Source: Hyaloscypha bicolor E
Lineage: Eukaryota; Ascomycota; Leotiomycetes; Helotiales; Hyaloscyphaceae
Assembly: GCF_002865645.1 (NCBI RefSeq)
Contig: NW_020194637.1
Coordinates: forward strand, 62,001 to 126,000
Length of the DNA: 64,000 nt
Direction of reading: 5' to 3'
The notes beneath the pieces were generated by a model. That model had not been told where the DNA came from. It did not search any database and was given only the letters and a program-made list of their open reading frames with translations. Every line of letters begins with the position of its first letter. Within the stretch, counting starts at the first letter, position 1. This document shows positions 47,900-60,244 of the stretch, one piece after another. Position numbers and translations under genes: made by a program.

Positions 47900-49680
47900 T
47901 ATATAAGCTAGTAGCTATTAACGGGAAGAATTATATACTAGCTTTACTATATGGTAATACTACCTTTTACTTAACCTCTATAAAGCCCTTTTATATAGGA
48001 GATATTAAGGTTATTACTAATAGCCCTAAACCTGAACTTATTTCCGAACTTTATAATAAAGCTAAAGGTAATATAGATATAATTTCTCCTGTTATTCTCG
48101 CTATTCTACTAAAGTATAGTAGAGAACGCTTTTATAAGAACCCGGATTTTATAATATTTCTATAAGATAATAACATATATAAGAACTTCTACTAAGTTAA
48201 AGTTACTAGTCTTCTAGAAAAAGATATATTTGAGATTATTTTTAGATCTCAGGTACTAAAGGAAATATATATCTTTAACTCTTGATTTATTAATAAGATT
48301 AAGAATAAGGGTATGAAGAGAGAGTTTAAGAAGTTAAGACTAGTTATTTAGGCTTATAATAATAGTAAGAAATATATAGTATTAATATAATTATCTATTA
48401 TTTAATATATTAGTCAGAGAATTATCCTTAATATTACTACTATAATAATAGATACTATAGAGTTATATTTATATAATATCTTATAAGCTTATATCTAATT
48501 AATAATCTTACTTAACCGTAATTTTTATATTAATCTATTTTATAAGTTTACTAGAGAGCTAAATCTAAATAATAATTCGGTTTTAAAGGTTATAAAACTA
48601 CTATATAATATACCGGAAGCTAGAAACTACTAGTTTAAGACTTATTATTTCTACTATATTAATAAGCTTTTTATAGAATAGTTAACTTATAACTCTTGCC
48701 TCCTTTATAATAAGTAACTCTTCGGAATTATTAGCCTTTAAACTAATAATATTTTATTTATTAAAACTAATAATTTTATAAAGATAGAGTAACTAAAGCT
48801 TTATAAGGCTAAGTTCTTAGCTAAGAAGTATAAATGCCTTATTTCTAATTATAATTTCAAATTTAATAGAGGTATTATCTATATAAATACTACTAGAATT
48901 ACTCTTATATAGAAATACTAGTATAAAAACCTCCGAACTATTTCTATAAAGAATATTACTACTATAAGTAATAGAAGTATTATTTATTAAGATCTCTCTA
49001 TTAAGGACTAATATATTATCTAATATACTAGAGGAGTATATATTATATTAGTCTATTAACTAGAAGCTTTATATAACCTATTAATTACTACTTAAGCTAT
49101 TAAACCCTCGGAAACTAATATAAAAGTACTTAATAAGCGCATTTAATAGCAAATTAAGAATATTACTAGAGAACTGAGATTTATAAAACTAATAAAGAAG
49201 TTCTTATATTTAATTGTTTTTATAGATACTTTATTTACAAATAATAGAGATCTCTCTTCCCAAATCAGATATATTCTAGTTCTAGTAAATAGAACTAGAT
49301 ATACTAATATTATCTACTAGTCCTCTACTAAATATAAGAGAGTTATTAGAAGTATTCTAGCTTCGGAACTCTATAATATAGCTTATAGCTTTAATATAGG
49401 CGCTTTAGTCAAATCTATAATTAATAAAATACTAGAAATAGAACTATTACTAGTAGTCTATATAGATTTGAAGTCATTATATAAATGCCTTATTAAATTA
49501 GAAACTACTTAAGAGAAGTATCTAATAATTAATATAATATATCTCTACCAGATATATAAATAATAAGAGATTATAGAAGTTAAATAGATTAAGAGAGAAT
49601 TGAATTCTACTGATTTTATAATAAAATTAAAGCTAATAAATACCCTCAAGTATCTAATTAATATAAATATTATATAATTA
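47900..49680 (+). pseudogene. Copia integrase tail, reverse transcriptase and RNase H relics
   Basis: The + strand reads NGKNYILAL.YGNTTFYLTS, then IKPFYIG at 47930-48010 (the fungal Copia 'VDLPHGPT.FRSTSVKPY' block between integrase and RT). It continues LQTNNILF from ~48735 (LQTDD in intact elements), AKFLAKKYK, TRGVYIIL (49025-49050), a VLNKRI.Q.IKN block, and RNase H at 49250-49650 (SQIRYILVLVNRT, STKYKRVIRSILASELY, DLKSLYKCLIKLETT). Gag should lie between ~44.8 and 46.4 kb, but I could not prove its motifs. All frames carry RIP stops. Confidence 0.85.
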
Positions 49681-49916
49681 AATATAGAGAAATAAGTCAA
49701 GTATAAATAGAGCAGAAAATAAATAAATATAAGATAAGAGAATATTATAAGAAAGAAAGTTATATATAAAAGGCTATAGCCTTTAGTATATAACTAAAAC
49801 CTCAAAAGTAATATAGATATATAAAGTATTTGGGAAATCTAATACTAGGCCAGATTAGAGAATTTATATATAATTAGAAAGAAGTACTATTTTTCGCGTT
49901 TTTAAAGAGGTTCTAG

Positions 49917-50198
49917 TATTAGTATAGCTATAATTATTAATAGTTATATAATATAATTATATAATATAAAGGTAACTAGAGGTAATAGAATATAAGTAAT
50001 AGGTAATAATTATATAACCTTATATTATATAAGTAACTTGACTAGTAAACTAGTTCTTTTTAGGCTTAGTAAATTTAGGGATTATATATTAATATTATAA
50101 TACTATAATTTTTATTTCTAAAGAATAACTTTACTAACCTTATATAAATAGCATTTTATAACTATATAATAGTACTATATATTACTAGTAAACTAATA
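49917..50198 (+). repeat. 3' LTR of the Copia element
   Basis: 282 bp, uninterrupted. At the site where the 5' LTR is split it reads ctatataatagtac, the empty target. A short purine tract (aaagagg) lies just upstream at 49904-49910. Confidence 0.92.
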
Positions 50199-50203
50199 CT
50201 TAT

Positions 50204-53200
50204 TTTATATTTTTCTAATATTTTTAATATATTTATATATTTTATCTTTTATATATTTTCTATATTATTTTTCTTTTTTTATACTATTTTTTAAGTTAAT
50301 AGAAATATCTTTAAATAAATAGAAAATTAAAATATATCTATATTATAAAATTTTCGTTATTTTCTTTTATATTTTAATATTTTAGATACTATTATTATAT
50401 TATATTTCTATTATATTATCTTTTTATTTCTCTATTATTACTATTTAGTTTAATTTACTTTAATTATTTTCTAGATTATATTTCCTTAAATTTATATATT
50501 TATATTTCTTTTTATAATAAAAGCCTAATTCTATATTTTATTTTCTATAATTATTTCTAGTTTATAATTATATTACTTTAAATATATTTAATTATTATAT
50601 TTACTTTCTCTATTATATATATCTATTATACTTACCTTAAAACTAGTATTACTTAATTCCCCCTCTATCCTAATAAGTAAGTATAGCTACTTTACTCAGG
50701 TAGCTAATTGAATATACCTAAGTAAGAGCAAGTAGTACTAATATAGCCTTCGGCTATAGTTTTTACTATAATATAAATACCTCCCTGCCCTAGCTACTCT
50801 GCCCTTCCTCTATTATTATCCTCTTCTAACTTTTCTAACCCGCTACTCGGCCTTATTTATATACTTATAACCCCTATAATTATCTCACCTTCTTTATAGC
50901 AGCTATATTACCTATAATAATACTAGTTAAGGGCAGTCTAATACTTATCTCGAGTTCTTTAATCTAGAAAGTATATCTTTGGTATCCTTCTAATTATTCT
51001 CTTTTAAATTATACTATTAATTCAAATATAGCTATTCTCTATATCCTAGTCCCAAATATTATTAGTTTTAGCTTAACCTTTATATATTTGCTACTATCTC
51101 TACTTATTGGCCAGAGGTTATAAGAGCAAGATATATTTATTTAAGATATATATTTACGAAATAAGATTAATGAGAAAAATAGCTCAGAATAATAGGAACC
51201 CGTTCTGCCTTATTATACTATAATAATAGTATAATCCGGAGACTATTAACGAGTTTTTCCGTAAGCTATAGTTCCTAGTATTATTATTAGCTTTATATAA
51301 TATATTAGATCGAGATTCATTCTATATATAAACTAGGGATTAGTAGAGGAGCGGCTAGTACCTTATAGAGAGGGATATTATATACTTATTTTGACCCGGA
51401 TATTATACTACTAGTATTACTTTAAGCTAAGGGCTAATTAATAGTACCTTCTAGGGTAAAGAATTATACTATTCGGAATTATATTCCGGCTATAATTTAA
51501 TCTTAGCTATATAGAAGGATTTATTAATTATAGTACTATTTCTCGATTCTCGGTATAGCTAAAGGAAGCTAGGAAGAAGATATTAGAAATTATAAAGAAA
51601 ATATATTATATAACCTCGGATATAATACTATCCGGTTCTTTTTTGGATTCTAGATAGATATAATAGAAGGTATTAATATAGCTTTTATATAATACAGAAA
51701 TAGATATAACGCCCCGTAATTATATTCGAGTTAATATAAGGTAAAATATTACTAAGGAATTCTCGTAAGAGAAGAGTAGTAAGAGAGAAATATATATAGG
51801 GCAGATTAGATATAAGGTACCTTTAGGTTTAAGGTTATAGAGTATATATTAATACTCAAATTATATCTTCTAGTAGAAATAATTCTTTAAAATAGCAGAA
51901 TAAAAGAGACGGCTAGGAAAATAGGGGAAGCCTATATTATATAGTCTATTACTAAATTATATAAGTTTAGCTTTATAGAGTAGGATAGAATCTAGAGAGT
52001 AATGAAAAGAAGGAATTAATAATTAGTATTAAAAATCTTATAGTACTAATTACTACTAGATTAATAGACTTACTAGCCCTAGTAAATATATATATTCTTG
52101 GAACTTGAAAAGGATAGAGAGTTGGAAATTTATATACTAGATAGTTTGGCTTAGCCCCTATTTTAGCCTGTAATAATAGAGTAGTAGTTATAAATAGCAA
52201 GTAAAGGAAATTCTATTATATAAAACTGGCCCTACTTCTTATAAAATTATATTCTCAGGTTATATATAAAGTTCCTTTAGTATATTATTTAGAAACTAGT
52301 ATTCCTAAAGTTTATTCTCTATTATATTTAAATTCTCCTATAATAGCTACTATTGAAATAAATTCTAACTAATTAAGTATTTCCTATTACCAGAATTAAT
52401 TACTTCCAGAAACTCGTCTAGCTCTATTATATAGTAATATTAGAGCAGTTAATATAACTAGTTCTAAGATCCGGGAACTATTACTATATAATATTAGGGA
52501 TATAGCTATATCTTTTAACTATTTCAAATCTTAAGTTTTAGCTTCTAATAAAAAGAATTATTTGGAATTAGAAGATAATATATATAGAGCTCTAAGTATA
52601 GCTACTAATTATACTATAAAATAAATTAGTCTAATATTTAAAGAAATAATAGAGAATAATTATAGCTTTAATAAAGGTAATAAAGTAGATAATAATCTAC
52701 TAACTACTAAATCCCTAGATTATAGTATATATAAGGAGGCCTTAATAAGGTACCTGAGCCTATATAATTACTAGAATTTCTATAACTTTACTTTCGATAC
52801 GAGTAATAGCCTTACCGGTTCTATATAGTTAATATTAGGTAATAGTCTAGGTAATAAAGGCAAGTTACTAGTTATATTTTACCGGATATAAATCTAATAA
52901 TATATAAATAGATCTACTATTCTTGAGAAAGATAAGCCAGATAATAGCTAGGAGAATTATAATTTAAATAGTTATAATAGTAATTATAATAATAATCTAA
53001 AGTCCGTTTAGAATAATAAGGGCTAATATTACAGGCTCAGGAACCTAACCCTATTATTTTTAGACTCTAAGAAATAAATTTCAATGAGCTTAGAATAGAA
53101 GTTTTCCTTTAGTAAAACATATAATCTCAATATATGAATTATAGCCTTTATATTAGTATAAGAGGCTATTAAGGAGGCAGTTTATTATAAGAACCCCGCT

Positions 53201-54537
53201 TATATAGAGCAAGTTTTCGAATAAACTAGATTCCTTATTATACTTATAAAATAAATAATTCTTAATATTTTATATAAGATAATATATCTAATAGGCTATA
53301 AGATTAAATAACGCTTCTAAGAGCCTTCTAGATCTCTTAAGTACGAATAGTTCTCGGGTAATACCGAGGTATTACAAGCTAGTATTATTAGATACTATTA
53401 GTATATCTTTAATTATTACTACCTACCCGCTAAACTATTAAAGAAATGCGGTAGACCGGCCTCACTAATATAATCTCCTTCTAAGGTAAAGAAATGCGGC
53501 AGGCTAGTATTTGAAATATAGCCTCTTTCTAAGAAGAAATATAAAAGGCTATCTAAGGTTAGAGCCCTATATAAATAATAAAATAGGATAATAATATCTT
53601 TTATAATTAGGGATAATTACTTCTTTTCTAGTCTTAAATAAGTACTTTAATTCTTACTATTACTTATAATAGTTTGCATTTTCTTAGAATAAATGAATTT
53701 ACCCTTTATAGATTTGAATTTTTTATTTCTATAAGCTTAAAATAGTATTTGGTTCTCTATACCCGTATAACTATTTTACTATATAAACCCGTTTATTATT
53801 ATTCTATAATTACCTAATAGTTTAGCCTCTTATATAGATAGTACTATTAGCTAAGATTTTAGAGTTTAGGGATTATAATTTTAAGCTATTATTAGGGAAT
53901 AGAAGAATATTATTCCTAAAATATAATACTTTTACTAATTACTATAGGCCTTCCTATAATATTTTTTAAAGAAGTATAATTCAATAGCTATTTCTAACTC
54001 CTTTAGCTATTTCAGCTTTTACTACCAGTTTTGGCTATATTATTATATAATCGTACTTACTTCCCCCCTCCCCCCTTTTCCTATAGGGCCAATATTTTAA
54101 GTCTTTATCTCAACTTTATATAGCAAAATTTAATCTACTTTAATCCTCCTTCTAGTTTTATATCTAATATAAGAATTTACTATCTCTAGTCTGCCCTTTA
54201 GCTCAAATTCAAAACCTACTATAACCTATACTAATTACTATACTTTAATACTAGTTATACCCGAATCTAGTTTAATATTTAAATACTTAAATAATATTAT
54301 ATCCTAATACTACTAATAGTTTAGCTTTATTACTTTATTATAAGTCAAACTAATTCGGGCTTATAAGTAGTATAGCTAGATAAACTAGATAAGTACCTAA
54401 ATCTCTCTATCTAAGATTTATCCGCTTTATATATAAAAACTAATAGTACTTTAGTAACCCGAATTTGAAGTTCTAATAGTATAAAGTTCTATTCCCAAGC
54501 TCTAACTCGAGGTCTACCTAGTTTCTCTAAAATAATA
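50204..54537 (+). other. RIP-degraded region with unrecognised coding relics, including an AT-hook-like motif pair
   Basis: 50204-50640 is nearly pure A/T. From ~50650 the sequence keeps more G+C and long + strand stretches read as protein with RIP-type stops only. At 53441-53464 and 53489-53506, 48 bp apart and in one frame, it reads KKCGRPAS and KKCGRL, probably from KKRGRP AT-hook motifs (CGC to TGC). Preceding text includes RFQEPSRSLKYE after undoing stops. I do not recognise the protein, and gene boundaries cannot be set. An opposite-strand open frame at 51973-52200 is not credible. Confidence 0.4.
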
Positions 54538-56060
54538 CCGGAAGTTATAAAAGATAATTTATATAATATAATTTTATAACCCGAAATCAGACCTATATTA
54601 CCAGAGCTATTAGCTACTAAAGTAAGAGATATTTATATTAGACTTATAATAGTTAAGGCCAAGTATATTAAAGTGAATTAGAGGCTACTAGCCTTACTTA
54701 CTTAAATAAAGCTTAATAGTTAATAATAGTAAGCTTTAATTATTTTCTACTATATTCTCTTATATAAGTACTATAATTTCCTGTTTATATTATAATATCC
54801 GTCTATAGATTTAGCTCTATAATAGCTTATATTAGAGTATAATATACCGACTAGAATATAGCTTTATAGTATTTATATCTTCCTTGAAGTCTTATAATAT
54901 TATCTATCTGCTTCTTTAAATTTTATACTAGACTTTCTTTATCTATTATACTTAATAATAGTACTACTTTATAAGATAATACTAATATTTGCAGATACTT
55001 GAATTAAATACCTAAAAGAGATAAGTTAGTATAGAATAGCTCTTAAAGATAAAGATATTTGAGACCGAGAGGTCTGGATATCTAATACTTATAACTAGTA
55101 TTCTAAGGTATCTAATAGAACTCCGACTATTAGCAGACTTTACTACTATTATATAATTCTTATAACTAATGCCCTTTAAGAATTATTCTTATATAGCAAG
55201 TTTCTTTATATTATAAATCCTTTTAACCTAGCTCGAATATTAATCTTAATATTATTCGATCTAGTTCTAATTCTTATAGGAAAGTACTAATACAAGTTAC
55301 CTACTTTAGATACCTATTTTATAAGGATATATAGGCTATTATTTAAGTAGATAATAGAAAGATTTAATAGGGAAGTAATATAATTTTTGTGTTTTCTAAA
55401 TCTCCAGATTAGAAGAACTACTTCTAGCTTTATAAAGTAAGGATATCTAATTACTATTTCTAATATCTATATAATACTCGATTTTGGATTAAAGAATAAT
55501 ACTTTAATTAAAGCTATTAAGGAAATACTAATAATAATTACGGATAAGAAGGCAGATATTTCATTCGAGCGCTTATGGTATCTCTACTATAAAATACTAG
55601 TAGTTATCCTTAAATAAGCCAGAGATCCGAAAGTTTTGCCTTTTCTTTATATTATTCTTGCTTTTATATATTATATATCTTATTCTCTATATATAATAGA
55701 CCTTTAGGAAGTTTAATTACCTTGAGTTTAGTTAATAATAATATTAAATGCCTTAATTAATTATTTCTCGGAATAGATTAAATATAATAAGTTCCTAGAG
55801 CCTATAAAAAATAACTAGTATTTATTTCCTAAAAATTATATAATATACGGACTTTTGTAAACTAGAGACTATTTCCCCGAATACTAGTTTATAAAAAAGG
55901 TTAAAGATAATAAAAAGTCTCTCGAAAAAGCATTAATAACTCCTTAAAGAAAAGAACGAATTCTTTAGCTTATATATTATATTACTAATTATAGTAATTT
56001 ACTAATTTATTAGGATAGTACTATATATATATTTTTAGTAGAGTATATTAATAAAGTAGT
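54538..56060 (+). pseudogene. RIP-inactivated copy of a fungal Est1-type DNA/RNA-binding-domain protein
   Basis: One + strand frame runs for ~500 codons without any frameshift. It is interrupted only by TAA, TAG and TGA codons of the kind made from CAA, CAG or TGG by RIP. At 55057-55270 it reads DREVWISNTYN, then YSKVSNRTPTISRLYYYY, then LFLYSKFLYIINPFNLAR. These match the fungal Est1-type pattern REVW...ARHWYSKASD..P..GRLYHHLAILARPNALQQLF.Y.KSLCV..PF..AR (known from family knowledge). Further on are RDPKVLPFLYIILAF (55621-55665) and YIIYGLL.TRDYFPEY (55837-55884), the C-terminal blocks of the domain. The family is related to Est1/SMG proteins of telomerase and mRNA decay. The region before 54538 may hold the N-terminus. 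This is a dead duplicate of a cellular-type gene, not a transposon gene in itself. Confidence 0.85.
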
Positions 56061-57220
56061 AGGTAAGGGAGCTTACTAGAGAAAAGTTAGATAATAAGAT
56101 AATAAAAGAAATTAGTAGCAAGAACTATAAGATATATAATACTATATATAAAATAATTAATATAGGTATAAAAAAGGGCTAGAATAAAGAATTATATTCC
56201 GGAAAAAGATTACTAGTAAGTTATTTATATATTAATAAACTATAATAGTAAGAGAAGCGGCTTTATATATAGAACTATTTATATTAAGAAGAACTATAGG
56301 CTATAATAAGATAGTTTATAAAAGATAGAAGATACTAGAAGTTTAGTATATAATTTCTGAATTATTATTAAGTTATTAAAAAATACTTCTTTAAGCTATA
56401 TTATATTTGCTATATCTTTTTTAATAAACTATTACTTATAAAAGCCCTTTATCTTAAGGCCTTACTTCTCGAGTTTTATTTACTAGAGCGGCAAGTAATT
56501 ATTGAAATAATAATACTTTAATAAGTCTACTTTCTTAAGATTTATCTATTTTATACTATTATATTTCTCTTTATTATAGATTAACTTTAAGCTTTCTAGA
56601 AATTACTTTCTCTACTAGTATTAACGAGTTTATCTAAGCTTAATACTTTCGGATTTTCGAGTATAATAGTAATAGAGATAGCTAATTAATATTAGTTATA
56701 AGAGATATATTTTATAGCCTTCTTTTACTTTATATTAATTCAATATCTATTAAACTATAAAATAAAATCCGTTATTATATTTATAGTAATAGTTAAAGGC
56801 TCAGACTATTCCTATATTAAAGATTCTGGTATTATATATTATAACCCCTTCGGAAAGTTTCAGGTCTTTTAAACTGCCTTTTTCTTACTATTATTACAGA
56901 ATTCAAATAGCTCGCCTAATAATAGAGAAGCAAGCTATCCGGCTATAACCTGACTTTTAGAGAAAAGCTCGATCTTTAGCCTCTATATTAGGAGGCACTT
57001 ATACTTAATTAAATTAGGAAGAATACTTAATAAAAGTATATATAACTAATCTTTCAAGAATAAATAAAAAGCCTCTATAACTTCTAGTAATTCTTTAAAT
57101 TAGAGTTTTATTAGATCTACTAGACTAGAGCTATTTAATATTAGCCAAACGAACTCGCTTACTAATATTATTTTCTATTAGTTTATACTTATTTAATGCA
57201 ACTTTCTATATTTTTATTAG
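56061..57220. other. AT-rich RIP-degraded sequence after the Est1-type relic
   Basis: Probably the 3' end of the Est1-type copy (Lys/Gln-rich after undoing stops, to ~56160), followed by sequence I cannot assign. + strand pieces such as 56400-56640 read as hydrophobic protein-like text with RIP stops. No LTR, inverted repeat or RNA gene was found before the TIR element at 57221. Confidence 0.35.
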
Positions 57221-57802
57221 TAGGCTCGGTAAAAATACCGGTATTAATATATATTAATACTTGCCCTATAATATTTGTTCCTAAGTAGCGGAAAATCCGG
57301 TATACCGGAAATAACTAATAAGATTATAAGAATTACGGATTTTTTACTATAATATTCTCTTTAAACTAATTATAAAAAAAAAATTATATTTGAAGTTAGT
57401 AATAGGCTTATTATATAAGTTCTATTTATATAATAACTTGTAAATATTGAAATTTGTCTAATTTTCCGGTATACTAGATTTTTTACTATATAAGAACGGA
57501 TATTATTTTAATTATTATTTAATTATTCTTATTTACTATTATTTTATATAACTTAAAAATTAAAGATTTATAAGTATTAAGAATACTAATAATTTGGTTT
57601 AAATAAAAATATTAATATTTATTAAAATTATAATTTTATAAGTTTTATAATTCTAATAAGCTTATTACTAATTTTTTAGTATATAGTCCCTAAATTTTAG
57701 GTAGTTTATTACTAAATTTATAGGCTAGAGGCCCCTAAATTTTCGTATAAATTTAGTAATAAGATATTAATACTAAAATTTCTGGTATTTTTACCGAGCC
57801 TA
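57221..57802. mobile_element. 582-bp hAT-like element with terminal inverted repeats
   Basis: The left end TAGGCTCGGTAAAAATACC (57221-57239) is repeated in inverse at 57784-57802. After it the pairing continues in part (attaatat), with a ~10-base gap. The ends resemble the C/TAGGCTCGGT..ACCGG termini common in hAT-type MITEs. The inside (57250-57780) is AT-rich with no transposase. TTATTAG occurs at 57214-57220 and again at 57806-57812, an imperfect trace of an eight-base duplication. Non-autonomous. Confidence 0.7.
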
Positions 57803-60145
57803 TAATTATTAGAGGTAATAATTAAGAGTAGTAGAGATAAGATATTATTCAAGTCTTTAATAGACGAAAATAGATATATATACTACTATACTAAATCTAA
57901 TATTAATAACCTATTCCTATAGGTAGTAATTTCTGGAGGTACTAATTCTTAGAAATAGCTATATACTTATACCGGAGAATTAGAAAACGCTCCTTATTTA
58001 ATCTTGGTATCCGGAAAAGGGGCTAGCGTCTAAAGTTTCATACCTCTATTTATAGCTCCTTATTTTATATAGCCCTATTATTTTAAATTAGTAAGCTATA
58101 TTTATTAGAAAACTTATAAATCTCAGATATAGTATAATAATAATATAATCTCTTTAATTTATAGTATAGTATAGCCACTTTCTTCTTATTTCTAATTAAG
58201 TTATATAATATTATCTACTCTATAATTCTTATTTTATCTTATAATATTAAGATATATAATCTGCTAGCTAAATATATCTAGAATTATAAGAGTAATAGAA
58301 GGCCAAGATATAGGAAAAGATTTAGGTAGCTTCTTCTTATTAATAAGTAACTTTATAAGAAAGCGAGCTTTATTTTTTATTTAAAGAATACCTTTACTAT
58401 TAATACTAGTCTATATAGTTCTACTAGAATCTCTAATATCTATAGATTAAAAACTTTTTTATAATATATTCTATAGAATTATACTAGCTATATCTATAAG
58501 CTAATAGTAATCTTTATCCTTAAATTATAATAAAGTTCCTTTAGTAGAGTTCTTTACTAATCTTAAGTAGTAAATATAATATATATAATATATAGTTAAT
58601 TATATAGTCTATCCAGAAATACTTTCTCTATATTTATAAAGTTAATATTAAATATATAAGAAGGGAAAGATTTTTTTCCCTAGACTAAATAGCTATAAAT
58701 CGAGAGGTAATTAAAGTAGTAATAGGTATCTTAAACTATAATACTTTAAGTCTTATTAAGCCATATCTAATTTACCTGAAATATCTATAAAAACAGTTAT
58801 ATAGAGGCTAAATAAATACTTATAGAAGAAGCTAATACTTTTAAGAGTATAATATATAAAGAAGATAATAGAGAGGTATCGGATTTATATATAATAAAAG
58901 TATTTAGAAACTATAAAGAAATATAGAGAGGTTAGTTAGTATTATTAGAATAAGCTAAAGAGGTAGTATAAATATAACTTGCTTATAAAACTTAATAGGG
59001 ATACCCTACTTTTACTTATATATATAACCGAATTCCTTTCTATACTATAGTAGTACTAAATAGCAGCCCTAGTAATTATATATAGTCCAAAGTACTAAGG
59101 TAAGCAGATATAAGAGCCTAAAAGTAGAAATAAAGTACTTAATAGATTTATTAAAATCTCAAATATTCTCTTCGAAATATAAAATATAGTCGACCGGTAA
59201 TATCCCAAGAATTATTAAAATTAATAGGCTAAAAGTTTGAAATCCTTCTCAGCTATATATCTAATAATTACTAGTTACCCTTTCCTCTGGCCCTTACTAA
59301 GCTAGTACTTCCAAGAGCTATATACTCTTATAAATTTTCTACTAGAAGCCTATAGCCTCTTATAAACTATATACTCCTATAAATTTTCTCCTGAATAGTA
59401 TATATATATAACCAAATAATATATAACTAAATATAGCTATTATAAGCTAAGGTATTAGAAATAGCTTCTTAATAAATAGCTATAATTAACTTAATAATTA
59501 AGTACCAGAAATGCCTTCTATTAGGTAGATATCTCTTAGGGACAAGAATTGGCTCCCTTAAAAGCGGAATAGCCGGAACTAGCTTAAGTAAGAAATGGCT
59601 TCTTAGAAATTATATTATATAGCTCTCTAAAGATAAAAAGTCTATAGAGATTATACTAAAGAAATTATAGTTCTATAGAGGCTATAGCTCTAGAGCAATT
59701 ATACTAAAGAGTAAGTAGCTCTATAGTAACCGTACTAAAGCAAGTATGGCTCTTTAGAGACTACCGCTTTCTAGAAACAGATCTGAAAAGAGTAGAGCTC
59801 TTCGGAGGTATAGATAATAGATATATAACAGATATAGCTATAATAACTCTAAGTTACTTGGAAGTTTATTTCTACTTTTATAGTATTAACTCTTCTTCTA
59901 GAACTAATAGTAACTCAACTATATAGTAAAAACTATCTATTCTTAATTCCGGATATTAAATCCCAAGAGGAAGTACTAGAGCCAAAAATGTAAAATAGTA
60001 AAAATCAAGCTATAATAAATCTGGAAAATTATGAAATATCTCAGAAAAATATATAAGAGCTAGAAATAGAGCTAGTATATACTACTAAGATATTAGAGAG
60101 AGGATATTAGGTAATTAAAGGCCAGGAAGATTATAGGATAGATAA
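57803..60145. other. Unassigned RIP-degraded sequence
   Basis: No gene and no recognised transposon domain. G+C rises locally (59150-59330 and 59500-59850). Several degenerate tandem repeats occur: cta tatactcytataaatttt twice, 49 bp apart (59318-59340 and 59367-59389), and ttatactaaag-type units at 59651, 59699 and 59731 (spacings 48 and ~33, multiples of three), which suggests in-frame repeats of a former protein. Confidence 0.4.
59318..59389. repeat. Two-copy 49-bp tandem repeat
   Basis: ctatatactcttataaattt at 59318 and ctatatactcctataaattt at 59367, with one difference in the shared 23 bases. Confidence 0.65.
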
Positions 60146-60240
60146 GTAATAGATAGGAAAGAAAGAAGATAGTATAATAGCTAGGTAATAGATAGAAAAG
60201 AAAGAAGACGATATAATAGCAGGATAATAGATATAAGGCG
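60146..60240 (+). repeat. 39-bp tandem repeat, about 2.4 copies
   Basis: Units start at 60146, 60185 and ~60223 (core gtaatagatagraaagaaag, then aagayratataatagc). The period of 39 bases is 13 codons, so the array probably lay inside a protein with a charged Arg/Lys/Glu-rich repeat before RIP introduced stops. Confidence 0.75.
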
Positions 60241-60244
60241 AAGA

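Larger units (their letters stand above)
43562..50198 (+). mobile_element. Ty1/Copia LTR retrotransposon, RIP-degraded, with a solo LTR nested in its 5' LTR
   Basis: LTR ends TATTAG...CTAATA (RIP form of TG...CA) and a five-base duplication, cttat, at 43557-43561 and 50199-50203. The 5' LTR spans 43562-44151 (590 bp); removing the 303-bp nested solo LTR and its 5-bp duplication leaves 282 bp, exactly the length of the 3' LTR (49917-50198). Inside, the fungal Copia order holds: the integrase tail comes before RT-RNase H, which ends just before the 3' LTR. Total without the nested piece is 6329 bp. Confidence 0.93.

Noticed and set aside
51973..52200. 75-codon minus-strand open frame in the AT-rich block
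   Set aside because: RIP removes stops on one strand in some frames by chance; the surrounding relics read on the + strand.
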